64,000 nt of DNA, taken from positions 810,586 to 874,585 of the forward strand of contig NZ_FIZX01000002.1 of assembly GCF_900055185.1 (NCBI RefSeq). Reading direction: 5' to 3'. Origin of the DNA: Grimontia celer. GTDB lineage: Bacteria; Pseudomonadota; Gammaproteobacteria; Enterobacterales; Vibrionaceae. A model generated the notes under the pieces. That model was given only the letters and a program-made list of their open reading frames with translations, was not told where the DNA came from and ran no database searches. This document shows positions 49,714 to 58,812 of the stretch, piece by piece (the first letter of the stretch is position 1; each line of letters begins with the position of its first letter). The position numbers and the translations under genes were made by a program.

Positions 49714-50490
49714 TCAGAAGTGATAGGCGACCGTCGCGCCAACCAGCCATTGGTGTTCACTGTCAACGATAGGGGAGTCAGCAACTTCACTGCCTAAACC
49801 TGTGTATTGTGCAGATTGAGTCAGGTTCCAGTTCTCGCTGATAGGATAAATCAGCTTATAACCGACTTCATAAGCGACTGAGCTTTTGCCAGTGTATTGA
49901 GTTCGGTTGGCACGGGCTTCTTTTGGTTGCACACCGAAGTAGTAGTCCACAAAGTCTTTACTCTGGAACATCACCCCTGCGAAGGAAACCAAATCCGCAT
50001 CGCCAATGGGAAAGATGTCGAAGTACCTCACGCCCGCCAGATAACCTTTGTAAGCGCCAGATATATCATGCTGGAAGTAGGTGGAAACCACGCCGGTACC
50101 AACTTGGAAATCAGCATTTAATCCAAGGTCGACACTGATGTCCCTGTCATCCATACCTTTCAGAAAATCCGAGGTATCGTCATCGTAACCGATCCCCGCA
50201 CTGGTGAGATGCACACCAAGATTGACCAGATCGCCGTCGGTTCCATAAAAACGGTAGTTTGCACCACTGAAGTCGATGTTGAAGTCTTCACCGTGGTAGC
50301 CAAAGTTAAGGAGTGGAACGACAGAGTGATCTTGCTCTTTGTAGAGGTCGCTGGTGGCAGCTACGCCCGCCTCAGCAATCCAGGTGCTTTGTTTGGTATA
50401 GATATTACCGTTGAGAATATAAGTTTGATTCGCTGCCTGTACCGCAGGTGCAGCGGCGAGAATGGAAAAGAGTAATGCAGATTTATTCAT
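49714..50490 (-). CDS. MipA/OmpV family outer membrane protein
   Basis: 258 residues from ATG 50490 (MNKSALLFS); an ATG at 50523 is out of family. A signal peptide (LLFSILAAAPAVQA) precedes a beta-barrel pattern with the typical FVDYYFGVQPKEARANRTQYTGKSS motif and a C-terminal AYHF ending in Phe, the BAM signal. OmpV-type barrels take part in osmoadaptation and antibiotic susceptibility. It lies beside, and perhaps under the control of, the RstAB-like pair. Confidence 0.85.
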   Translation of the reverse strand: MNKSALLFSILAAAPAVQAANQTYILNGNIYTKQSTWIAEAGVAATSDLYKEQDHSVVPLLNFGYHGEDFNIDFSGANYRFYGTDGDLVNLGVHLTSAGIGYDDDTSDFLKGMDDRDISVDLGLNADFQVGTGVVSTYFQHDISGAYKGYLAGVRYFDIFPIGDADLVSFAGVMFQSKDFVDYYFGVQPKEARANRTQYTGKSSVAYEVGYKLIYPISENWNLTQSAQYTGLGSEVADSPIVDSEHQWLVGATVAYHF

Positions 50491-50582
50491 GATTCTGTCC
50501 TTGTTTGTGCGCTTAATGAACACCGTACAAAACTCGGCTAACTGACAATAGAATCAATTTGTCATGGGTTTGTCAGCGATTG

Positions 50583-51878
50583 TCAGGGTCTTTGGTTTGG
50601 AATGGTCAAAATGAGTTTGGCTCCTCCTTTTGCACTTTCTTCGAACACGGCATGCCCGTCGTGTTTTTCAACAATTAGTTTAACGATGGCAAGACCCAAT
50701 CCATGGCCCATATTGGTTTTGTTCCTTGATGGGTCGACACTGAAAAACGGCTCAAAGACGGATTCGCGATATTCTTCAGGGATCCCGGGGCCATCGTCTT
50801 CAACAATGATCTGGGTAGTGTTTCCGTTTTGTTGGCAAATGAGTTTGACGGTTGATTCCGCATACCGCACTGCATTCGTTAATATGTTTTCTATAGCGCG
50901 TTTCAACAAGGGTTTATCAGCCAGAAGTGAGATATCAGGCTCAATAATCACTTCTATTTCACGGTTTTGACGATTGGGCAGTCGCTCAACCAAATGCTGG
51001 ATAAAGGGCTCAGCAGGAAGGGCTTCTTTCGTTAGTGACTGATCCTGACGCCCAATTTTGGCGAAGTAGAGCAATTCGTTCACAAGTTGCTCCATTTCTT
51101 CTGTGTCTTCAACAATGCTGGCGACTTTATCCTTGAGGTCGCGAGACGTGACTTCATCTTTGATGATCTCTGCTTGCCATTGAATGCGGAAAATAGGCGT
51201 GCGAAGGTCATGGGCAACGGCTTGGGTCAAGGAGCGATTGCTGGTGATCAACTGAGAAATCTTGTCTGCCATATCATTGAAGCTTTCATTCAACTTGCCG
51301 ACTTTACTGCCGCTGTTGGTTGGTGCTCGGACGTTTAGGTCGCCTTTGGCAAAGTCTGCGGTCACTCGTTGTAAAACCCGAACCCGTCTGCTTAGAAACC
51401 AGATTAGCCAACTCGAATAAATCAGGAATCCGCCACCAATAAACACAAAAAAGAGTGAATCGCTAAACTCGATATTCTGTCTGACTACGTCATCAGTATT
51501 TGGCTCAAAATGGTAGTAGTTCGTTGAATCCGGCAGTGTTAGCCAAAGTCCCCGGTCTTCATCGTGAAAGGAATAGGAATGCGGCATATTGCTTCCTGAA
51601 AAGTAACGCTTTACTTCTTCGGGTGCATCATTCATTGGCACGAGGTTTAGATTGTTCGCCGTGGATTGCGCGTAGTCAGCAACCAATTGCCTGAGCGCTT
51701 CATCATCTTGATGCTCTGACAAAGTCGCCATCAAATCTTGTACTGCTGCTGCTTGCATGTCCTCAAGGACATAGTCGTAATCTGTATTGAGCTGATAAAC
51801 GAACAAGTCAAACGCGAAAAGGCTGACAATAAAAAGAACAAACAGTCCGATAAAGGATTCGATATAGATACGCCACAT
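50583..51878 (-). CDS. Sensor histidine kinase (RstB-like)
   Basis: 431 residues from ATG 51878 (MWRIYIESFIG); an upstream in-frame ATG at 51920 overlaps the regulator gene and is unlikely. It has two membrane helices (~8-28 and ~142-165) flanking a ~110-residue periplasmic sensor, HAMP, a dimerisation box AVAHDLRTPIFRIQWQAE with the phosphoaccepting His, N box (ENILTNAVRYAES), and G boxes DDGPGIPEEY and GHGLGLAIVK. It is 16 bp downstream of the response regulator gene. Confidence 0.9.
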   Translation of the reverse strand: MWRIYIESFIGLFVLFIVSLFAFDLFVYQLNTDYDYVLEDMQAAAVQDLMATLSEHQDDEALRQLVADYAQSTANNLNLVPMNDAPEEVKRYFSGSNMPHSYSFHDEDRGLWLTLPDSTNYYHFEPNTDDVVRQNIEFSDSLFFVFIGGGFLIYSSWLIWFLSRRVRVLQRVTADFAKGDLNVRAPTNSGSKVGKLNESFNDMADKISQLITSNRSLTQAVAHDLRTPIFRIQWQAEIIKDEVTSRDLKDKVASIVEDTEEMEQLVNELLYFAKIGRQDQSLTKEALPAEPFIQHLVERLPNRQNREIEVIIEPDISLLADKPLLKRAIENILTNAVRYAESTVKLICQQNGNTTQIIVEDDGPGIPEEYRESVFEPFFSVDPSRNKTNMGHGLGLAIVKLIVEKHDGHAVFEESAKGGAKLILTIPNQRP

Positions 51879-51894
51879 AGTTAACCTGGTCTTG

Positions 51895-52620
51895 TTATTC
51901 CTTCCATGCGTCCGGCACAAAGAGATAGCCTTTCCCTCTCACTGTCAGTATCCGATGGGGTGATGAGGGGTTATCTCCCAGTTTTTTTCTAAGACTGACG
52001 ACCTTGTTATCTACAGTACGATCCAGACCATCATATTCAATGCCACGAACAGCAAGAGTCAGTGTTTCTCTCGACAAAACTTCGTCGGCAGAAGCGGCGA
52101 GCAGCCATAAGAGGTCGAACTCACTGTCTGATAGGGCAATGTGCTCACCAGACCATTCACACCATTTTCTTGCGTTGTTGAGAGACAAATTCCCAAACGT
52201 TAATACGCTGGCAGGTTCAGGCTTCGACGTTTCCGGCATTTCATTACCTGAACCCTCCCTGCGTAGCAATGCACGTAATCTGGCAAGTAGTACACGGGGT
52301 TTAATTGGTTTGGTGACAAAGTCATCAGCCCCAATTTCCAATGCGGCGACATGGTCAAAGTCGTCATCACTTGCCGTGAGCATTAACACCTTACCGGAGA
52401 ACTGTGGGCGAATCTGTCGGCAAATTGTCAGGCCATCGATATCCGGCAGCATCAGGTCGAGCATAACGATGTTGGGCTGTTCAGAAAGGATTGCACCAAT
52501 GGCACTTTCACCGTGATCAAACTCCCTTACGTCAAAATCCTGCTCACGGAAGTAGGAAGAAAGAAGCTGTCGAAGCTTGGTGTCATCTTCAACAATAAAC
52601 AGAAGAGGTTTGGGTGACAT
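51895..52620 (-). CDS. OmpR-family response regulator (RstA-like)
   Basis: 241 residues. The receiver has acidic D12-D13, phosphorylation site D55 (VMLDLMLPDIDG), conserved Thr in LMLTASDD and Lys in FVTKPIKP. The C-terminal winged helix ends DGLDRTVDNKVVSLRKKLGD..RILTVRGKGYLF. It is the first gene of the two-component operon. The promoter region contains the palindromic repeat at 52645-52806. Confidence 0.92.
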   Translation of the reverse strand: MSPKPLLFIVEDDTKLRQLLSSYFREQDFDVREFDHGESAIGAILSEQPNIVMLDLMLPDIDGLTICRQIRPQFSGKVLMLTASDDDFDHVAALEIGADDFVTKPIKPRVLLARLRALLRREGSGNEMPETSKPEPASVLTFGNLSLNNARKWCEWSGEHIALSDSEFDLLWLLAASADEVLSRETLTLAVRGIEYDGLDRTVDNKVVSLRKKLGDNPSSPHRILTVRGKGYLFVPDAWKE

Positions 52621-52644
52621 TGAAAATCCTCATACCTGAATGTA

Positions 52645-52806
52645 ATACCAATCACAGTAGGTAGCTGATCAGAAATAGCGCAGGAAAAATGCTCGAGAAC
52701 AAGGCGGAAAATTTCGATAAGTAGTTATTCTACAATCAAATTTTTCAACGCAGTTATCGAACATTTTAACAAGCTAGGATGAGCAGATATTTACTACGAT
52801 TGGTAT
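52645..52806. repeat. 162-bp imperfect palindrome with ATACCAATC termini
   Basis: Exact 9-bp terminal inverted repeats ATACCAATC (52645-52653) and GATTGGTAT (52798-52806) bound a sequence that is an imperfect palindrome around GTAG-N5-CTAC (52721-52733). No reading frame spans it. Non-coding MITE-like elements with these ends are common in marine gammaproteobacteria; it sits upstream of the response regulator and downstream of the phosphodiesterase gene. Confidence 0.7.
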
Positions 52807-52888
52807 AAGTTCTATCAACGGGATAGCACGCTAAAACTGGTTTGTCACCGCTTTAGCGTGAGAGTTGAGGGCTTTGTACGAGAGTGGT

Positions 52889-53683
52889 TCAAAAAGGATA
52901 AAGTTGGCCCGAAGAAGCCAGTGGAAGGTAGGTGCTTCGGAACCCCTTATTCCACTCATGCAACATATAGCCGCCGGGATCTTGTGTAAAACCAACAGGC
53001 GCATCACTTCGGTGATCCGTCAAAAAGGAACTCGCTGTTGCGGGGGAGGACAAAACCGTGGCTCCACCTATTGTAGCGACAATGCTGTTATGAAGATGGC
53101 CGCAGATAACCCGCACATCACGGGGGGATTTCTCCAGAATCTCTGCCATTTCATCTGCGCCTTCCAGACCAATAGCATCCATAAACTGAATACCGGATGC
53201 AAAAGGAGGGTGGTGCATGGCAATCAAGGCGGGTTTATCCGGGTGACGCGTCAATGCATGCTCGAGAAAAGCCAAAGCAGTGGGAGATAAACGACCACCA
53301 CCTTGACCTGGAATCACGGTATCCAGACCGATGATGTCGAGGTCTGGGAAGTGTTTCACCCAGTTGATTTCATCACTGGTCGCGGGTGTCAGATTCTCAA
53401 AGCAGTGATGCATAGAGGAGCGAAGATCGTGATTGCCGGGTATCACGAAATAGGGAATACCCAAACGCCTTATTACAGAATTGAAAGCGTCGTAGCTCTC
53501 GACGTCGCCGTGGTCGGTGATATCGCCAGTCACGATGATGGCATCGACGTGTCCAAGCTTCTCTAAATCCTGCTCAATCTTAGTGATGGCATCTTCAAAC
53601 AAGGTCAGCGTGTCGAGCACGCCGGAGACTTTGTTGGGAGGGCAGACGACGTGTGTGTCTGTCAGCTGTAATATTCGTGTCAT
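52889..53683 (-). CDS. Calcineurin-like phosphodiesterase (GpdQ/CpdA-like)
   Basis: 264 residues from ATG 53683 with a strong AAGGAGGG site. Metallophosphoesterase motifs are LQLTDTHVV (D-x-H), IVTGDITDHG (GD), VIPGNHDLRSS (GNHD), MHHPPFASG and CGHLHNS (GHxH). HHPPFASGIQFMDAIGLEGAD resembles GpdQ of Enterobacter, which hydrolyses glycerophosphodiesters; the cAMP phosphodiesterase CpdA is the alternative. As last gene of a Ugp-like ABC operon it could release glycerol-3-phosphate from imported diesters. Confidence 0.85.
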   Translation of the reverse strand: MTRILQLTDTHVVCPPNKVSGVLDTLTLFEDAITKIEQDLEKLGHVDAIIVTGDITDHGDVESYDAFNSVIRRLGIPYFVIPGNHDLRSSMHHCFENLTPATSDEINWVKHFPDLDIIGLDTVIPGQGGGRLSPTALAFLEHALTRHPDKPALIAMHHPPFASGIQFMDAIGLEGADEMAEILEKSPRDVRVICGHLHNSIVATIGGATVLSSPATASSFLTDHRSDAPVGFTQDPGGYMLHEWNKGFRSTYLPLASSGQLYPF

Positions 53684-53693
53684 AACGCCCTCC

Positions 53694-54503
53694 TTACTTG
53701 ATACCTGCACGCAAGAACGCTTGCACAAACTGACGTTGGAAGATCAAGAACGCGATCAGTAGTGGTGCAACCGACATCATTGTCGCAGCAGAAATCACGG
53801 AAATATCTACACCGTTTTCCGGCGCACCGAATATTGACAAACCCACGGTGAGTGGTCGGGTATCGTCAGAGTTAGTCACAATCAAGGGCCACAGGAAGTT
53901 GTTCCAGTGGGTCGAGACAGAAACCAGTGCGTAAGCGAGATAAGTCGGCTTTGCGAGCGGCACATAGACTTTCATCAAAATACCGAACAGCGAACAACCC
54001 TCGACACTGGCTGCTTCATGCAACTCATAAGGCACCGATTTAAAGGACTGGCGCATCAGGAAAATACCGAATGCACTGGCCATATAAGGCATACCAACAC
54101 CCAGGATAGTGTCGAACAGGCCCAGCTTGGACGTGACTGCGTAGTTTTCGACGATCAATACTTCAGGAAGAATGAACAGTTGCAGCAAGACCAGAATGAA
54201 GACGAAGTCTTTACCCGGAAATGACACCTGTGCAAATGCAAAGCCCGCCAGCGTGGTGATGATGAATTGCCCAATCAAAACCACGGTCACCAAACAGAAG
54301 GTGTTGATGAAGTACTGAATCCAAGGCGCACCTTCCCAAGCGACGCGGAAGTTATCGAGTGTCCAACCCGAGAGTAGGTTGAAATTTACCGCATCTGATG
54401 TGGTGTGGAATGCAGCCCAGAAGGCAAACACTAAGGGTGATATCCAAATGACGGCCAGTAGGAGCGCACCAAAGGTATCGAGATACTTTTCGATAAATTT
54501 CAT
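53694..54503 (-). CDS. ABC transporter permease, UgpE-like
   Basis: 269 residues with six hydrophobic helices and the EAA loop HEAASVEGCSLFGILMKVYVPLAKP of MalG/UgpE permeases. The end QFVQAFLRAGIK matches the family terminal motif (QrxfvxGlxxGavK-like). It overlaps the UgpA-like gene by 4 bp and is followed 10 bp on by the phosphodiesterase gene. Confidence 0.88.
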   Translation of the reverse strand: MKFIEKYLDTFGALLLAVIWISPLVFAFWAAFHTTSDAVNFNLLSGWTLDNFRVAWEGAPWIQYFINTFCLVTVVLIGQFIITTLAGFAFAQVSFPGKDFVFILVLLQLFILPEVLIVENYAVTSKLGLFDTILGVGMPYMASAFGIFLMRQSFKSVPYELHEAASVEGCSLFGILMKVYVPLAKPTYLAYALVSVSTHWNNFLWPLIVTNSDDTRPLTVGLSIFGAPENGVDISVISAATMMSVAPLLIAFLIFQRQFVQAFLRAGIK

Positions 54504-55393
54504 TGATAGTGCGTCCTTTTATCCAGATAAGTGAACTGAATCGCTGCTGCAATCCCTAGTACTATCAGCACCAGCACTGTCATTGCTGCAGCATGCGGCG
54601 CATCAAAGAAGGCGAATGCCATTTCCCAGATGTAGTAGAGGATCAGTTTGGACGCGTCGGACGGCCCACCTTTGGTCAGAATGAACAGGTGGTCAATCAG
54701 CTTCACCGAGTTAATCATGGCGTTGACCACAATAAACAGGGTGGTGGGCATCAGTAGTGGCAACACAATGCGGCGTGTGTAAGTCCAGCGACTGGTGCCT
54801 TCTATATCTGCGGCTTCTTTGTAGTCTGCAGGAATGGTTTGAAGCGCTGCGAGATAGAAGATCATGAAGAAGCCCGCTTCTTTCCAGATGGTGACAATGA
54901 TCACTGCCCAAAGCGCGGTTTCAGGTCTGCCTAACCAATTGACTGATTCAAAGCCAAATAACGCACCGATTTGGTCGAGTACGCCTAAATCCGGCGTGTA
55001 GAAAAACAGCCAAAGGTTTGCAGCGGCAATCATGGGCAGCACGGTGGGCGTGAAATACGCGGTGCGGACAAAACCCTTGGCCGATATTTTTGAGTTAGCC
55101 CAAAGCGCCATAATGAGTGCGATAGCGATCGACGCCGGAATGGTAATCGCGGCATAGAAAAGGTTGTTTTCGACGACGATCCAAAAGGTCGGATCGTTAA
55201 AAAGATCCGAGTAGTTTTCCAGCCCGGTAAATTCTGAAGGGCGACGACGCGTTCCTTTGGAAAATAGACTTTCCCACAGGGTAGCTACCGAAGGGTAGAA
55301 CGCGAAAAGCGTAAGTAAAATGGCAGCGGGTGTCAGCAGAAGCCAGCCATACATGTGCTGTCTGCGGCGCTCCATTTCAGCGTAATGATTCAT
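54500..55393 (-). CDS. ABC transporter permease, UgpA-like
   Basis: 297 residues from ATG 55393; a TTG at 55405 is possible. Six helices, PAAILLTLFAFYPSVATLWESLF at the start and the EAA loop KEAADIEGTSRWTYTRRIVLPLLMPT mark a MalF/UgpA-type permease. It pairs with the UgpE-like protein. A 25-bp near-perfect palindrome lies between it and the binding-protein gene. Confidence 0.88.
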   Translation of the reverse strand: MNHYAEMERRRQHMYGWLLLTPAAILLTLFAFYPSVATLWESLFSKGTRRRPSEFTGLENYSDLFNDPTFWIVVENNLFYAAITIPASIAIALIMALWANSKISAKGFVRTAYFTPTVLPMIAAANLWLFFYTPDLGVLDQIGALFGFESVNWLGRPETALWAVIIVTIWKEAGFFMIFYLAALQTIPADYKEAADIEGTSRWTYTRRIVLPLLMPTTLFIVVNAMINSVKLIDHLFILTKGGPSDASKLILYYIWEMAFAFFDAPHAAAMTVLVLIVLGIAAAIQFTYLDKRTHYQ

Positions 55394-55416
55394 AGTACTG
55401 CTCAACTTCCAGAGAG

Positions 55417-55441
55417 TCCCCCATCTGAGTCAGATGGGGGA
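55417..55441 (-). promoter_or_regulatory. Intercistronic hairpin between binding-protein and permease genes
   Basis: TCCCCCATCTGA (55417-55428) and TCAGATGGGGGA (55430-55441) form a perfect 12-bp inverted repeat centred on one base. It starts just after the stop of the solute-binding protein gene. There is no T-run on the minus strand, so differential expression rather than full termination is likely. Confidence 0.65.
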
Positions 55442-55448
55442 GACGTGC

Positions 55449-56714
55449 TTATTGATAATCGCGCAGGAGACGTTTCGCGGATTTCTGAGCTTCTTCAAGC
55501 GCAGCTTCCGGTGTTTTCTGGTCGGTCAGGGCAAACTGAATCGCGTTATTCAAACCTTCACGGACACGCGCGGTTTCGTAAGTGGAGAACTCAGCAACAG
55601 CATGCTCAAGTTGGTTACGCGCAACCAATGCAGGTGGGAACGCTGCTGTGTATTCTTGCAGCGCTTCGGTTTCGTATGCGCCTTTCGACACACCCATGTA
55701 ACCGGTCGCGATTGACCATCTTGCGGCTTGCTCTGGTGAAGTCATGAACTTGATGAGCTTCATGGCTGCGGCTTTTTCTTCGTCAGAGGTGTCTTTAAAG
55801 ATGTAGAAGTTGCCGCCACCGGTTGGTGAGCCTAAACGGACATTGCCTGGCAGCATAGCAACACCAAAGTCGAACTTAGCGGCCTTTTTGACTGCCGTCA
55901 GGTTACCGGTTGAATGCCACATCATTGCCGTATTGCCTTCAAGGAAAGCTTGACGAAGTGTGCCCCATTCAACGGTGCCAGTTGGCATTACACCATGCTC
56001 TTGTGAGAGTGATTTCCAGAAATTGAGTGTTTCGATCACGGCCGGATCATCGAAGTAGGTGGTGAGGCCATCGTCAGACATCAGTTTCTTGCCATTCTGA
56101 ATCGCCAGAGCTTGGAACATCCAGTATGGGTAACCAGTGGAAGGGATCATGATGCCGTAAGTGTCGTCGTTAGTGAGTTTTTTACTCACCTCAACCAACT
56201 CATCCCAGGTTGTCGGCGGCTTTTCCGGGTCAAGACCCGCAGCACGGAACATGTCTTTGTTGTAGTAGGCAACAATGGTGGAACGTTGGAACGGAATACC
56301 CCAAGTTTTGCCTTCCGCCTGACCGTTTTCCATCAGTGCAGGATAGAAACCAGCCAACCAAGCTTTGTCGGCATCACCTTGCATCAAGTCGTCAAACGGT
56401 GAGATCAAATCTTGCTCAATCAAGTCGTACACGTCGATAGAAAACATAACGGCCAACTGTGCAGGCTCGCCAGAGTTCAGTGCGGACAGTGCGCGCACAC
56501 GGGTGTCATCGTAGTTACCAGAGTAGATAGCGTTAACCTTGATATCTGGGTTTTGCGCTTCAAAGTCATCAACAATGCCGTCAACCACTTTTGTTAGCGC
56601 GCCACCCACTGCGATTGGGTAGTACATGTTTAGTTCTGTTGCCGCCATTGCTGATTGCGAAGCGAGAGTAAACGCACCGGCAAAGGCACAACTCATTAAC
56701 TTTGAGAACTTCAT
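55449..56714 (-). CDS. ABC transporter solute-binding protein, UgpB-like
   Basis: 421 residues with a signal peptide (SCAFAGAFTLASQSAMA, cleavage near residue 24). ELNMYYPIAVGGALTKVVDGIVDDFE, a YSGNYDDT strand and AYYNKDMFRAAGLDPEKPPTTWDEL fit the UgpB family of extracellular binding proteins (cluster B), which take glycerol-3-phosphate or glycerophosphodiesters. Related cluster B proteins bind sugars, so the ligand is inferred from the phosphodiesterase and GlpR-like regulator in the same operon. Confidence 0.85.
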   Translation of the reverse strand: MKFSKLMSCAFAGAFTLASQSAMAATELNMYYPIAVGGALTKVVDGIVDDFEAQNPDIKVNAIYSGNYDDTRVRALSALNSGEPAQLAVMFSIDVYDLIEQDLISPFDDLMQGDADKAWLAGFYPALMENGQAEGKTWGIPFQRSTIVAYYNKDMFRAAGLDPEKPPTTWDELVEVSKKLTNDDTYGIMIPSTGYPYWMFQALAIQNGKKLMSDDGLTTYFDDPAVIETLNFWKSLSQEHGVMPTGTVEWGTLRQAFLEGNTAMMWHSTGNLTAVKKAAKFDFGVAMLPGNVRLGSPTGGGNFYIFKDTSDEEKAAAMKLIKFMTSPEQAARWSIATGYMGVSKGAYETEALQEYTAAFPPALVARNQLEHAVAEFSTYETARVREGLNNAIQFALTDQKTPEAALEEAQKSAKRLLRDYQ

Positions 56715-56791
56715 AGTTTCACCATTGGTTACGTATTTAATTTGGGAATCAGCTTTCTGTTTGGCGTTAAGAAAAGCCGTTCCACTCCTTG

Positions 56792-57808
56792 TTAATTGAT
56801 TCTTTTTCCATCACCGTCAAAGAAGTGCAGGGCACTGTCCTCAAAGGTTATGTCTACGCTGCTTCCTTCTTGAAGTGATGAATAGCCGTGAAGCTTGACC
56901 ACCAAGCCCTTGGCTTTGGGATGGTCAAGCAACACATGGGTTTCATCACCCAAATATTCGCTTTCAGAAACGGTACAACTGATTCGGCCTTGGCCTGCCT
57001 CTACCAACTCCACGTCTTCGGTACGCAAGCCCACTTTGTGCGCGTGCTCAGTGCCAGGAATAACGTCACCGTCGATCAGTGCCATCGGTGGGGCACCAAT
57101 AAATTCAGCCGCAAAGGTATTTTGAGGAATGTTGTAGAGCTCCTGCGGCGTGCCTGCCTGCATGATGTGACCGTCTTTCATCAAAATGATCAGGTCAGCC
57201 ATACTCATGGCTTCCGTTTGGTCGTGGGTGACGTACACCACGGTCATTCCCAGATCTTTCTGGAGCTTTTTGATGTCTTTTCGCACAGAGTGACGCAGCT
57301 TGGCATCTAGGTTGGAGAGCGGTTCATCCATTAGACAAAGGGGTTGACCTGCAACAATCGCACGCGCAAGAGCTACACGTTGACGCTGTCCACCGGAAAG
57401 TTCGCCCGGCTTACGCTCTTCGTATCCCAGAAGGCCGGTGATCCGCAGTGCGTTCTCAAGTTTCTTTAGGCGCTCATCTTTGGGCACCTTTCGTACCTTC
57501 ATGCCGAACATGACGTTTTCTGCGACAGAGAGGTGCGGGAAGAGTGCATAAGACTGAAATACCATGGAGAGGTTTCGCGCTGAAGGTGCCATTTCAGTCA
57601 CGTCGGTGCCTTCAATGTGAATAGACCCCTCATCAGGGATCTCCAAACCGGCTAATAAGCGCAGTGTTGTGGATTTGCCGCAACCAGAGGGACCCAGCAG
57701 GGCTACAAATGTGCCTTCTGGGATATCGATAGAAATGTTTTCAACACCAAGTTGTCCGTTCCACCTTTTTGCGATGTTGTCGAACGAAACAAAGGGTTCT
57801 GTGTTCAT
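56792..57808 (-). CDS. ugpC: ABC transporter ATP-binding protein, UgpC/MalK-like
   Basis: 338 residues. Walker A GPSGCGKST at residues 39-47, Q-loop in VFQSYALFPHLSV, signature LSGGQRQRVALARA, Walker B PLCLMDEPLSNLD, H-loop VTHDQTEAMSMAD, then a MalK-type regulatory TOBE domain (~235-338). It energises the UgpAE-like permeases. It overlaps the DeoR/GlpR-type regulator gene by 4 bp. Confidence 0.9.
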   Translation of the reverse strand: MNTEPFVSFDNIAKRWNGQLGVENISIDIPEGTFVALLGPSGCGKSTTLRLLAGLEIPDEGSIHIEGTDVTEMAPSARNLSMVFQSYALFPHLSVAENVMFGMKVRKVPKDERLKKLENALRITGLLGYEERKPGELSGGQRQRVALARAIVAGQPLCLMDEPLSNLDAKLRHSVRKDIKKLQKDLGMTVVYVTHDQTEAMSMADLIILMKDGHIMQAGTPQELYNIPQNTFAAEFIGAPPMALIDGDVIPGTEHAHKVGLRTEDVELVEAGQGRISCTVSESEYLGDETHVLLDHPKAKGLVVKLHGYSSLQEGSSVDITFEDSALHFFDGDGKRIN

Positions 57809-58602
57809 GAAGCGTCGCCTCCCACTAACTTCAAACGATCTCCGACACGGTCACTCAGTGCTGAGAAGTCATCGCCGGGATGTTGGTCCATGATGATCAA
57901 ATCCACGTCGAAAATACTCCCGCCAATAGCAGGGGCTGTTCGCGTCAACTTAGTACTGTCCATAACTAAAATGGACGTTTTGCAATGGGTGCGAATGGCT
58001 TCGCGAACCCTGACTTCAGAGGCATGGAAATCCAACATGCCTCCGTCTTCCGATACGCCAGCTACGCCAAAAATGCCGTACTCGGCGCGATAACTGTTGA
58101 AAAACTCAAGCACGCCGTCACCGAGTACATCCCGGTCAGGCATGCGTACCTCTCCACCCGGAATGATGATGCGGTTACTTGGCTCATTACTCAGCACCAT
58201 GGCGGCATTGAGGTTATTGGTCATCACCGTTAGGCCAGATTTCGAAGTCAATGCTTCGGCCACAATCGCCGGTGTCGAACCAATAGAAATAAACACCGTG
58301 GCACCGTCAGGAATGACATCAGCCACTGCTTTAGCAATAGCGCGTTTCTCAGTTGGGTTTGTTGCTGCACGTAAGTCATAAGGTGCATTCAACTGCTCTT
58401 CAAAAGACTCCACACCGCCGTGACGACGGCGAAGCAGATTTTCGCTGCACAACTGATTAAGGTCGCGCCGCACGGTTTGAGATGACACTCCCAATATTTC
58501 CGTGAGTAATTCGACAGATACATTGCCGCGCGCTTGTGTCAGTTCAATGATCTTTTCGCGTCGAATCTCTGTTTTCGATTTGAGTTTGGTTGCTACCGTC
58601 AT
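57805..58602 (-). CDS. DeoR/GlpR family transcriptional regulator
   Basis: 265 residues. The N-terminal HTH is RREKIIELTQARGNVSVELLTEILGVSSQTVRRDLNQL, with the family LLRRRHGGV wing. The sugar-phosphate sensing domain carries FISIGSTPAIVAEAL and VMTNNLNAAMVLS. It is the first gene of the Ugp-like operon and has clustered GARCAT half-sites upstream. It probably represses the operon in the absence of a phosphorylated C3 ligand. Confidence 0.9.
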   Translation of the reverse strand: MTVATKLKSKTEIRREKIIELTQARGNVSVELLTEILGVSSQTVRRDLNQLCSENLLRRRHGGVESFEEQLNAPYDLRAATNPTEKRAIAKAVADVIPDGATVFISIGSTPAIVAEALTSKSGLTVMTNNLNAAMVLSNEPSNRIIIPGGEVRMPDRDVLGDGVLEFFNSYRAEYGIFGVAGVSEDGGMLDFHASEVRVREAIRTHCKTSILVMDSTKLTRTAPAIGGSIFDVDLIIMDQHPGDDFSALSDRVGDRLKLVGGDAS

Positions 58603-58656
58603 AACTGCTCACATCTCCACTTTCATTTCAATCTAAGATCATATTTAACAAAAAGC

Positions 58657-58691
58657 CAACATATAATGAGCATACGAACATAAAAATGTTC
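58657..58691. promoter_or_regulatory. Clustered half-sites upstream of the DeoR/GlpR-like operon
   Basis: CAACAT (58657-58662), GAGCAT (58668-58673), GAACAT (58676-58681) and ATGTTC (58686-58691) occur in 35 bp. GAACAT-AAAA-ATGTTC is a perfect inverted repeat. The half-site GAACAT is that of E. coli GlpR operators (ATGTTCG..CGAACAT), here in everted order. Confidence 0.45.
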
Positions 58692-58812
58692 ATTTGTTGA
58701 TCAAAAGCGCAATGTTGATTACCTTATTAATAAGCGAATGCTCAAGCGGTATGGGTATAGAGGTGAAACAGAGAAGTGAGAACACGCACGTCGTGCGCTA
58801 GGTGATATAAGA

